From CAYSCW01 sp964449165 (GTDB lineage: Bacteria > Acidobacteriota > Aminicenantia > Aminicenantales > Aminicenantaceae), in NCBI GenBank assembly GCA_964449165.1, contig CAYVAT010000040.1:1-26923 (forward strand): a DNA stretch of 26,923 nt. The letters are read 5' to 3'. Position numbers and translations under genes: made by a program. Positions 17,100 through 24,054 of the stretch are shown here, piece by piece; within the stretch, counting starts at the first letter, position 1; each line of letters opens with the position of its first letter. The notes beneath the pieces were generated by a model, which was given only the letters and a program-made list of their open reading frames with translations, had not been told where the DNA came from and searched no databases.

Positions 17100-17828
17100 T
17101 TATATATCTTTTAGCTCAAAACTGACTAGAACTCTTGCTTTGATTCTGATCCGTCCAGGTGAAAAACTGCTCATCGGGCCCAAGGCGCTTCTTATTAAAC
17201 CATGTGGAATTTCATAGATTTTCTCTGCCTCATTGTAACTACCTTGCCAATTCTGCCAGTCGAATGGCTTCTCACAGATTCGATGAGGTTTGCCAACTTT
17301 CTGGCCAAGCTCCTCTGCCATATCAATTGCTTTTTCCCGGGCATCTTTGATGGCAAGTATTCTTGCCTGATTCCGATACTTCCATAATTCTGTATCACAA
17401 ATATAGATTCCATAAACACGATTGACACCGGCTTTAAGGAGACTGCTAAGCATATCATCTGATTTAAATGTATATTTCATTCTTAAAACGATTGTCTTCT
17501 GGACAAAATATCCTATGATTGCTCTGCTTTGGTATTTATAAATTGGCTCAACATTGATAATTTCGGTCTTTATATTACTTGGTTTAATTTTATATTTTTT
17601 GGCTAGAGCAAAGACTGTTCGAACTCGTTTATCATTATCGTTTTTGGCCTTCATAATATTTCTATTTCGAGTCTCAATTCCTAACTTGAGGAGAATCTCA
17701 TCGGGCTCAACATTAACCTTTGCTTCACCGACAACAGTAATGAGATGTAGCTCCCTTCTCTCACCACTCCAACAAAACAACGATGATGCAAAACTAATAA
17801 TCAAGATGATAGAACATCTTTTCATCAT
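17100..17828 (-). CDS. SIMPL-domain (DUF541) protein, exported
   Basis: SIMPL/DUF541 family protein of 242 residues, extracytoplasmic. A signal peptide covers about residues 1-20 (MMKRCSIILIISFASSLFCW). The SIMPL start is clear: ITVVGEAKVNVEPDEILLKLGIETRN, the family's G-x-G/A...V-x-P-D pattern. After it come NDKRVRTVFALAKKYKIKPSNIKTEIINVEPIY, matching the usual Gly/Ile-rich D-I-x-T segment, and ARILAIKDAREKAIDMAEELGQKVGKPHRI, the family's most typical helix. Members are found in the periplasm or outer membrane and some bacterial ones assemble into rings; the role is mostly unknown. Two consecutive ATGs stand at 17828 and 17825, with AGGGA upstream. The end converges with the Skp-like gene, 41 bases apart. 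Confidence 0.85.
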   Translation of the reverse strand: MMKRCSIILIISFASSLFCWSGERRELHLITVVGEAKVNVEPDEILLKLGIETRNRNIMKAKNDNDKRVRTVFALAKKYKIKPSNIKTEIINVEPIYKYQSRAIIGYFVQKTIVLRMKYTFKSDDMLSSLLKAGVNRVYGIYICDTELWKYRNQARILAIKDAREKAIDMAEELGQKVGKPHRICEKPFDWQNWQGSYNEAEKIYEIPHGLIRSALGPMSSFSPGRIRIKARVLVSFELKDI

Positions 17829-17908
17829 GGCTATTCCCTATTTCTTAATACAAATGAGAAACAATAAAATTCCCTCTTTGATCCCTTTTGCTTATTAAAA
17901 CTTATAAT

Positions 17909-20227
17909 TTATTTTTTATTTATTTCCAATTTGGCTCCCACATGTTCATCTTGGATGTAGAGCTGTCTCAATTTAAAAGAATGCCTTTTCCCATTGAACA
18001 GGAAGGGCTCCTCCATCCCTGAAGAAAACAGCTTCCCCTCTGTTTCTTTCAAGAATTCAGGATGCAAGTACAGAATAATTTCATCCCGCATTTTGATCTC
18101 TTCAATATCAAGTTCTCCTGCATAGTCCAGGGCAGCCCTGTTAAAATATTTTATCTTACCTTTCTTGTCAAAAATAAAAATTGCCTCTTCCCTGCTCTCG
18201 GCTGTATCCTCCAAGCCTTTGGCAATAAGGATTAAATCACGAGAGCGTTTCCACAATCTTATTTCTCTGAAGGGAAAAATAATCCGGAGGCCAAACCAGT
18301 AAAGAGACCAGGCAACTATTTTAGGAATTTTCCCTATTTTTCCAAGTATTGATAGGACTCTATTCTTGATTAGTTCAAGATCACTCTGGGAGAGAGGGCT
18401 CGCCTTCAACAGGTGAGCTTTTCCATATTTGCCACATATTTCCAAAACTCTCTTCTGAAGCTCTTGGCTGCAAATATGCATATGGAGAATATTTCTTACA
18501 GTGGATAAAGGGCTTTCTATCGGATTAGGTAAAGATTCTATATCTTTCACAAGCTTTTCTTTATCTTTTTCTTCCAGGCCTTCAATTTTTATTTTCAAAC
18601 AAAGGCCTGGCTGTTTTGCTTCTTCAAATTTATAACCCAGAGAAGATTTCTGGATTATAATTTTTTTCCGAAATTCTTCTATAAAATCCTCAATCTCCCT
18701 TTCTTTCCCTAAAGCAGAGAGCCAGCCTTCTAATACATAAACAAAACCTAAGCCACCCGCATCCACAATGCCTTTCCTGTTCAAAATAGGAACTTCCTGA
18801 ATTTCTGGATTCAATAATTCTTTGACTGTCGCGATATAAGCTTCTTTCAAAATTTCAGCGATATCTTTCTCTTTTTGTAAACATTCCATGGCTCTTCTTG
18901 TTGAAATCCGCATAGTGCTCAGTATGGTGCCTTCTTTGGGGGATCTGAAGGAAAGATAGGCAGCTTTTGTTCCTTCCTCCATGGCTCTTACAAAATGCTT
19001 GGCGTTCAGTCTCTTGATATCATTCTCGATATGATAAGAGGAGAAACCAGAAAGATAGGCAGCCACGCCTGTACCAGAGAAACCTGTACCGTTTTCACAG
19101 GCACGAAAAGCAATCTGTCTGACTGTTTCACTCAGAGAAGACAGATCAAGATTTTCAGAGATATCACTCAAGGTAAACGATAAATTCTTTCCTGTATCAG
19201 CATCGATGACAGGGTAGATATTCAATCTGTTCAACGTGCTCTCGTTTTTTTTCAGTTTTCTTCCTGCCCTTTCGAACATCTCAGCTAATACAAAACCGGT
19301 TATCTCTTCGTACCCAAATTTCCTCACAGCAGCAGAAAGTGTATACGGCCCCGCATGAGATCCAACCAGGGGTCCTGTCTGATAGGTAGAGATTTCTTTT
19401 AAAAATCCTCCAAATCGCTTTCTTACCAGCTCTTCAAGTTTGGCAGCCCTTTTTCTTGTCTCCGCGCAGGCATAATTTATCCTCACCGAAATCTTCTCAC
19501 CAAAGCCTGTAATCTTCTCCATTTCGGAAATGATTTTCGCTTCCACTCTTACCCTTGGCACTGTCACCAAAGGCACAGGAACACCATTTTTTAGAGTTAT
19601 GATGGAGGAAAGTTTTAATAAGTCAGCAATGTAAGAACCTAACTTTTTAAGCCTCTTAACTCTGCCGCTTTTACGGAGATAGCGAAAATTATAAACGGCT
19701 GCAAGCAGATGGATTTTTTTCCTGACTCGGTTGAGATAGTCTGCAATGGCCGTTGCATTACTCCCCTTCTGGGCTAATTCAGCTGCTTCCTTGACCGCAA
19801 AATATTGGGCACTAAAGGCTTGTCTGGAATCTACTACTTTTATCTCATTGCCGATGTCAGCGCTGACTAATTCAGCGGCTCTTTCAATGTTTTCATATAT
19901 CTTGCTCAACTCTTTAGGAAGTAGAACACAGACGACATCTTTTTTCCCCTCCGAAGCCTCTCTGATGATATTCTTGCATTTCTCGACAGAAATAGCTCCT
20001 GTGGTGGGAATTTCATCTTTTTTCTTTGCTTTGGAAAGGTATTTAAAGAACGAATCCTTGTTGTTAAAAATGCCTTCTTCAAAATTTTCTTTGTGGTTGG
20101 AAATAATCCTTATGGATTTCCCGTCTTTGTTGATGATGTTAAAAGGGATAATGGTTATTTTAAGCCCGCGGGCAAAGTCCTCTTCCAGATCAGAGGATTC
20201 GTCAACGATAATTCTTGCCAATCTCAT
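17909..20227 (-). CDS. DegV-DhaL-PAS fusion: fatty acid-binding plus kinase halves in one protein
   Basis: This 772-residue protein joins units that are normally separate. Residues 1-300 are DegV/FakB-like: ARIIVDESSDL, EIPTTGAISVEK (in place of PTTSQPS), VDSRQAFSAQ, LRKSGRVKRLKKLGSYIADLLKLSSIITLKNG and TGPLVGSHAGPYTLS. Residues 315-510 are DhaL/FakA-like: NIYPVIDADTGKNL with metal-binding D342 and D344, ACENGTGFSGTGVAAYLSGF, SPKEGTILSTMR and VDAGGLGFVYVLEG. Residues 530-610 resemble the FakA middle domain, including LHMHI where FakA has VHVHT. Residues 675-770 look like a PAS domain (AIFIFDKKGKIKYFNRAALDYAG). In the FakAB system FakB presents a fatty acid and FakA phosphorylates it; fusing both suggests a self-contained acyl-phosphate-making or sensing protein. 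No good ribosome-binding site precedes ATG 20227. Confidence 0.8.
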   Translation of the reverse strand: MRLARIIVDESSDLEEDFARGLKITIIPFNIINKDGKSIRIISNHKENFEEGIFNNKDSFFKYLSKAKKKDEIPTTGAISVEKCKNIIREASEGKKDVVCVLLPKELSKIYENIERAAELVSADIGNEIKVVDSRQAFSAQYFAVKEAAELAQKGSNATAIADYLNRVRKKIHLLAAVYNFRYLRKSGRVKRLKKLGSYIADLLKLSSIITLKNGVPVPLVTVPRVRVEAKIISEMEKITGFGEKISVRINYACAETRKRAAKLEELVRKRFGGFLKEISTYQTGPLVGSHAGPYTLSAAVRKFGYEEITGFVLAEMFERAGRKLKKNESTLNRLNIYPVIDADTGKNLSFTLSDISENLDLSSLSETVRQIAFRACENGTGFSGTGVAAYLSGFSSYHIENDIKRLNAKHFVRAMEEGTKAAYLSFRSPKEGTILSTMRISTRRAMECLQKEKDIAEILKEAYIATVKELLNPEIQEVPILNRKGIVDAGGLGFVYVLEGWLSALGKEREIEDFIEEFRKKIIIQKSSLGYKFEEAKQPGLCLKIKIEGLEEKDKEKLVKDIESLPNPIESPLSTVRNILHMHICSQELQKRVLEICGKYGKAHLLKASPLSQSDLELIKNRVLSILGKIGKIPKIVAWSLYWFGLRIIFPFREIRLWKRSRDLILIAKGLEDTAESREEAIFIFDKKGKIKYFNRAALDYAGELDIEEIKMRDEIILYLHPEFLKETEGKLFSSGMEEPFLFNGKRHSFKLRQLYIQDEHVGAKLEINKK

Positions 20228-20347
20228 CTTGTTTTGAATAGAGAATAGAATTTATGGTTGTCATTAAAATGAAATGTGAATTTATTTATTCCATTTATGG
20301 AATCTTTCCTATTTCTTAGATCCTTAAATATTTATTTCCTCTTATTT

Positions 20348-21517
20348 TTAACTTTTCCAATCAATATTGTATACCGTTAATATCATATATCCACTCTCTT
20401 TTTTCTCTAAAATATAGAGATGATCGTTTTTAGCCCTGATGAATGGATACAACGGACCTGAACTAAACCGAGTAAGCAGACTTTTTAAACTGGCTCTTCC
20501 GATGAAAATTCCCTCTCTATTAAAAATATCAACTATGTTTTCTGCGGAATTATCTCCTTTTTCATATGTCATAGAAAATAGCCGTCCTCCATCATCAGAA
20601 AAAATAGTCATAAACGGAGGTAGCTGACTGGGAAATTTAGGTTCATCCTTGAGAGACTCCTCAGAAGGTTTAAATTCCATGACTTTTTTCTTAAACTCCT
20701 TTTTATCCCCATAAACATATTCCTTTTTTATTTTTCGAATGAGATTTCCATCAAAATCATACACCCAAATCTCATAGCCCCTTACAGCATTGGCTACATA
20801 TATTTTCTCATCTGATATGCTGAAGATAAAGATGTATGGAGCAATTGCACGACCTTTTTCCTTCAAAAAATTGGGAATTCTTTGCCTGTCGAGTTCTCTT
20901 ATCTGCTCAAACTCAGAATTGCACAATATTAATGGATATTGATAGATATAATCTCCTTCCGGGTCCGCCATTTTCCTGACTATCATCTGGTTCCCATTGG
21001 AGAGAGGGATTATTCCCCAGATGTTTGAATCCAGGCGAGTTTCCTCGATGAGATTACCATCCTTGCTAAAAACTAGAAGCTTCTTGTTTCCGTAATCTGT
21101 TATGACTATTCTATCCTGATCATCTATCCCAAAATATGTGATGAATTGAATTTCTCCTGGCCCCTGGCCTTTATCTCCAAATGAGGTTTTGAAGTTCCCG
21201 TATCTGTCAAATTTATATATAAATTTACTTGTCTTCCCTTCAGGCAAAAAAAAGATATTCCCCTCAGAATCAATATCAAAAGCTTTTATATCTGTTAATC
21301 CTGTGCTGGCTATGCCATTTCTTTCTGTATCAATGGAAAATTCTCTTTCAAGGTCAAATGTGCCCGGTTCACCCTCGACTTTATGAGGCTTTAGGTGATT
21401 AACAACAACTTGCACTCCATTTTCTACATATTTTTCTACTTTATCCTGTCGAGGTCCGCAGCAGAAAAATAAAGAAAAAATGATAATGAGATGAATGGTC
21501 TTAATAAAACTTTTCAT
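20348..21517 (-). CDS. Six-bladed beta-propeller (NHL-like) exported protein, probable lipoprotein
   Basis: An exported 389-residue protein with a propeller fold. The N-terminus MKSFIKTIHLIIIFSLFFCCG is a signal peptide ending in two cysteines, a poor but possible lipobox. Repeated propeller units follow, each with the aspartate-turn motif: DIKAFDIDSEGNIFFL, IYKFDRYGNFKTSFGDKGQGPGEIQF, GIDDQDRIVITDYGNKKLLVFSKDGNLI, IWVYDFDGNLIRKIK and VDIFNREGIFIGRAS. The GQGPGE pattern is the usual mark of the 6-bladed beta-propeller family. A GGGGGGATAA ribosome-binding site precedes ATG 21517. Such proteins are often multi-copy in Aminicenantes and Bacteroidota relatives. Ligand unknown. It lies 120 bases upstream of the DegV fusion on the same strand. 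Confidence 0.82.
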   Translation of the reverse strand: MKSFIKTIHLIIIFSLFFCCGPRQDKVEKYVENGVQVVVNHLKPHKVEGEPGTFDLEREFSIDTERNGIASTGLTDIKAFDIDSEGNIFFLPEGKTSKFIYKFDRYGNFKTSFGDKGQGPGEIQFITYFGIDDQDRIVITDYGNKKLLVFSKDGNLIEETRLDSNIWGIIPLSNGNQMIVRKMADPEGDYIYQYPLILCNSEFEQIRELDRQRIPNFLKEKGRAIAPYIFIFSISDEKIYVANAVRGYEIWVYDFDGNLIRKIKKEYVYGDKKEFKKKVMEFKPSEESLKDEPKFPSQLPPFMTIFSDDGGRLFSMTYEKGDNSAENIVDIFNREGIFIGRASLKSLLTRFSSGPLYPFIRAKNDHLYILEKKESGYMILTVYNIDWKS

Positions 21518-21742
21518 TTATCCCCCCTTTTAATCGGCTTGACTATAATTCCTTTTGCCATATCAAACAGATCACCTTTAATGTTTGGGAAGTAATCCCT
21601 TGCCTTTCTTTCAGTATATAATTATTTATTAATCGGGCCTATTTATTTAAGCAACTTTAACATTTTATTTTCAAACTCTCTAAGTGTAAGTTTGTCCTGG
21701 CTAGTATTGCCGACAACATACATGCCGAAGAATAAACAGGCT

Positions 21743-21771
21743 TTAAAAACGGAAATGAGTTTTTTTCCGTT
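21743..21771 (-). terminator. Intrinsic terminator after the metallopeptidase-like gene
   Basis: On the minus strand AACGGAAA (21771-21764) pairs perfectly with TTTCCGTT (21755-21748) across an eight-base loop, and TTTAAAG follows. The sequence stands about 45 bases past the stop codon of the HEXXH protein gene. A second stem, TCAGGA/TCCTGA with a five-base loop (21799-21815), lies directly after that stop. Confidence 0.5.
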
Positions 21772-21816
21772 CTTCCCTTTTTTGGATTATATCATAAATC
21801 AGGAAGCTATCCTGAA

Positions 21817-22638
21817 TTACAGTGGTAGAGAGAAGGCTGATTCTTTACCAGTTAAAAGGCTTCCGATATCCTTTTCTTTATTATCAGCTAAATATTTTTT
21901 TACAGCCTGAAAGCCCAGATATTTACCAGCACGGGGAGGAAGATCAAGCTTTGGGTTTCCTTTGAAATAGAAATCCAATAGCTCCTGGTTAGAAAACTTA
22001 CCCGAACAAAAGATTTCTCTCAGATGAGATTCGTTCGCCTGGCACCAATTCAACCTGTCTCTTCTGAAGAGAAGATGATCGGCTAGCGGAGAGTTTGGAA
22101 AAGCTAATTTTGAAAAATACGTTCCCAATCCTTCTGAAATCAACAGCCATTTGAAACTCATTCGCTCTGGAATATCTCCATCACTCGAGTTCAAAAGAAA
22201 ATGAGCATACTCATGGGCAAAGATGATCTTTAACAAACTGAAATCTTTGAATCTCTCCAGTCCAAAACAAATCACAGGTTTTCCTTTGAAGTTCATCACA
22301 AATCCATCGGGACTGAAGAACCCCACAAAAAGATAAACATCTGGCTCCTCTGTTGGAGGAATGATTTCTATACATCTCTTATATGCCTGAGTGATAATTT
22401 TTTCGGGAGGAGAGGCAGATAGGAAAGATTGGAGCCAGGAATAATCAGATACTTTAATCTTCTCTACTCTCTCCTTTAGGGATGAAGGATCGAGAAGCGG
22501 GAAGTGTGAGAAGTAAATATCTAAAAACTCCTGGTGGAGCTGGTAATAATATTCATAATAGATTTTCCATTTGCCAAGAGATATAGAGATTCTCTCCACA
22601 AACCGGAAAAAATCCTTATAGAGGGGAAAAATCTTCAT
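21817..22638 (-). CDS. Putative zinc metallopeptidase (HEXXH), function unknown
   Basis: This 273-residue protein has no signal peptide or membrane segment. The stretch LLKIIFAHEYAHFLLNSS carries HEYAH (H142, E143, H146), and ISEGLGTYFSK supplies a likely third zinc ligand (E169) 23 residues after the second histidine. This spacing and the EGLGTYF sequence match gluzincin-type cytosolic proteins such as the DUF2268 predicted Zn-proteases. The N-terminal 100 residues are mostly helical with many aromatic residues. ATG 22638 has no visible ribosome-binding site, and an in-frame TAA nine bases upstream rules out a longer reading. Substrate unknown. The gene is divergent from the winged-helix/nucleotidyltransferase pair and followed by a terminator, so it is probably transcribed alone. 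Confidence 0.7.
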   Translation of the reverse strand: MKIFPLYKDFFRFVERISISLGKWKIYYEYYYQLHQEFLDIYFSHFPLLDPSSLKERVEKIKVSDYSWLQSFLSASPPEKIITQAYKRCIEIIPPTEEPDVYLFVGFFSPDGFVMNFKGKPVICFGLERFKDFSLLKIIFAHEYAHFLLNSSDGDIPERMSFKWLLISEGLGTYFSKLAFPNSPLADHLLFRRDRLNWCQANESHLREIFCSGKFSNQELLDFYFKGNPKLDLPPRAGKYLGFQAVKKYLADNKEKDIGSLLTGKESAFSLPL

Positions 22639-22969
22639 GTTGAGTTAAGTCAGACCTTTAGGAGTCTGTATTCTATGGACTTCTCAAATTCCCATAACCT
22701 CCTTCTCTGTTATTTTGCCTCTTGACTCTTCCTTTTTCAATATTTTCTTAATGGATGATTATCATCATGAAGAAATTATATTCTGTTCCTCATTTTTGCT
22801 GTTGAGCAGCTCATTTAAATCATAGATTTTCCCAAGAATCAATTCTGAATCAGATAAGAATTGAAGGTTTCGGAAAATTCCTGGGAATTTTGTAAATAGA
22901 GCATATTAATAAACCTTCCTCCACTCTTCTGTATCCGAATCAATTCTCCAGAGTACACATATCACGTGG

Positions 22970-23011
22970 CAGGAACAGACAATATTGTGCTATTGACAAA
23001 TAATGTTCCTG
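22970..23011. promoter_or_regulatory. Inverted repeat flanking the -35 of the winged-helix promoter
   Basis: CAGGAACA (22970-22977) and TGTTCCTG (23004-23011) are perfect inverted 8-base arms 26 bases apart, bracketing the -35 hexamer. Inside them lies another perfect palindrome, ACAATATTGT (22979-22988). This may be a second regulator site or a foldable element. Confidence 0.4.
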
Positions 23012-23021
23012 TTGATATAAA
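22993..23021 (+). promoter_or_regulatory. Sigma-70 promoter of the winged-helix/nucleotidyltransferase operon
   Basis: A perfect TTGACA (22993-22998) and TATAAA (23016-23021) are separated by 17 bases, the best promoter in the window. Transcription should begin near 23028, directly at the edge of the 16-base palindrome at 23030, with a leader of about 70 bases before the first gene. Confidence 0.75.
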
Positions 23022-23029
23022 CAATAGCG

Positions 23030-23066
23030 TTGGTCATATGACCAATATTATTGGTTAAATGACTGA
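23030..23066. promoter_or_regulatory. Tandem operator for the winged-helix regulator
   Basis: TTGGTCATATGACCAA (23030-23045) is a perfect 16-base palindrome at the predicted start of transcription. A second, 12/16-matching copy TTGGTTAAATGACTGA begins 21 bases later (23051-23066), two helix turns along. Half-sites TTGGT/ACCAA therefore recur at 23030, 23041 and 23051. The placement over the start site and in the early leader fits repression, most simply by the winged-helix protein encoded next. Confidence 0.65.
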
Positions 23067-23097
23067 TTAATCTGAATTATTCATGGATTATTATTAA

Positions 23098-23427
23098 ATG
23101 TTAGAACCATTATTTGAATCAGAAATCAAAGAGAAGATTCTTTTGTATATCTATACCAATGGCGAATCCTATCCTAGAGAAATGGCAAAACTATACAATT
23201 TTCATCTCAATGCCGTCCAAAACCAATTGATGAAACTAGAAAGTGGCGGCGTTCTCTACAGTAAACTCAGGGGAAGGGTGAGGTTGTTCGGGATTAATCC
23301 CAGATATCCCTTCAAAAAAGAATTAGAAGCCCTTTTAGAGAAAACATTGAGATTTATCCCTAAAGAAGAGGCACAGAAGTTCTATATCAAAAGGCTAAGG
23401 CCTCGCCGCTCTAAAAAGCCGCTCTAA
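23098..23427 (+). CDS. Winged-helix DNA-binding protein, probable regulator/antitoxin partner
   Basis: A 109-residue winged helix-turn-helix protein. ESEIKEKILLYIYTNGESYPREMAKLYNFHLNAVQNQLMKLESGGVLYSKLRGRVRLFGIN (about 7-75) shows the usual order: helix, YPREMAKLYN, recognition helix NAVQNQLMKLES, then the wing with SKLRGRVRLFGINPRYPF. The C-terminal tail is helical and ends basic (KRLRPRRSKKPL). Similar small proteins often sit before, or are fused to, minimal nucleotidyltransferases. Its stop TAA is followed at once by the ATG of the nucleotidyltransferase gene, so the two should be translated in a coupled way and in fixed ratio. ATG 23098 has only a weak GGATT upstream. The palindromic operator in front suggests self-repression. 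Confidence 0.8.
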   Translation: MLEPLFESEIKEKILLYIYTNGESYPREMAKLYNFHLNAVQNQLMKLESGGVLYSKLRGRVRLFGINPRYPFKKELEALLEKTLRFIPKEEAQKFYIKRLRPRRSKKPL

Positions 23428-23973
23428 ATGAAAATCAAAGATATCTCCTTAAAAGATCTGGCTATTTACGTCTCCGACTACTTATCTAAACATGGGATCG
23501 ATACGGTTCTCTCAGGAGGCGGATGCGTTACTATTTATACTGATAACAAATTTATTTCTTACGACTTAGACTTTGTTTTGATCTCGACTGAAAAACAGAA
23601 AGAAATAAAATCATTATTAGAAAAAATAAGTTTTCATTCAGAAGGGAGGCATTTCAAACACAAAGATACTGAATTTTTCCTTGAATTCATTCCTCCTCCC
23701 CTTTCTGTCGGAGAAGAGCCTGTAAAGGAAATTTCGGAGATAAGAAAAGGAAATCGGACTTTGAAGCTTCTCTCCCCTACTGACTGCGTCAAAGATCGTT
23801 TAGCCGCATATTACTACTGGAATGACAGGCAATCCTTAGAGCAAGCTATTCTTGTCTGTGCAGACAATTCCATCGATATGAAAGAAGTGGAAAGATGGTC
23901 AAGAAATGAAGGAATGACGGCTCAATTCGATATATTTAAAAGACAACTCAAAGAGAGATTGAGTGAGGCATGA
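23428..23973 (+). CDS. Nucleotidyltransferase-fold protein, possible toxin of a two-gene cassette
   Basis: A 181-residue protein with the polymerase-beta/MNT nucleotidyltransferase core. It has the GG motif VLSGGGCVTIYTD (G30-G32), the metal-binding pair SYDLDFVL (D46, D48) and a likely third acid in FFLEFIPP (E86). The later LLSPTDCVKDRLAAYYYWNDRQSLEQAILVC (about 114-144) is a conserved block of this family, with lysine and Asp/Arg placed as in AbiEii-type nucleotidyltransferases. Members transfer NMP groups to tRNA ends, proteins or small molecules; the target here is unknown. The start is directly after the upstream stop with no ribosome-binding site, so translation depends on the winged-helix gene. 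The order regulator-first, enzyme-second and the operator parallel the AbiE type IV toxin-antitoxin pair, an analogy only. Confidence 0.78.
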   Translation: MKIKDISLKDLAIYVSDYLSKHGIDTVLSGGGCVTIYTDNKFISYDLDFVLISTEKQKEIKSLLEKISFHSEGRHFKHKDTEFFLEFIPPPLSVGEEPVKEISEIRKGNRTLKLLSPTDCVKDRLAAYYYWNDRQSLEQAILVCADNSIDMKEVERWSRNEGMTAQFDIFKRQLKERLSEA

Positions 23974-24054
23974 TTATCATTGATTATAAACACTTTTTCT
24001 TCATCAAACGTAGATTTATAATAAGTACATTCAATTCCATTCAAAGACTTGCTG

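Larger units (their letters stand above)
22639..23097. other. Divergent intergenic region rich in palindromes
   Basis: This 459-base gap has no credible gene; the longest start-to-stop frames are short and lack ribosome-binding sites (for example 24 codons from 22751). The right part (22970-23066) holds a strong promoter and several inverted repeats serving the winged-helix gene. The left part is A/T-rich with one palindromic ATGATTATCAT at 22755-22765. I could not find a convincing promoter for the minus-strand metallopeptidase gene. Confidence 0.65.

Noticed and set aside
21692..21910. Plus-strand frame overlapping the end of the metallopeptidase-like gene
   Set aside because: It crosses the terminator hairpin, overlaps a better gene and lacks a ribosome-binding site.
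22755..22766. Fur-box-like GATGATTATCATC
   Set aside because: Only about 13 bases match the general GATAAT/ATTATC style, and no iron-related gene is adjacent; not enough to call a Fur site.
22751..22825. Short frame starting ATGGATGATTATC (24 codons) in the large intergenic gap
   Set aside because: No ribosome-binding site and no recognisable feature; ordinary A/T-rich chance frame.
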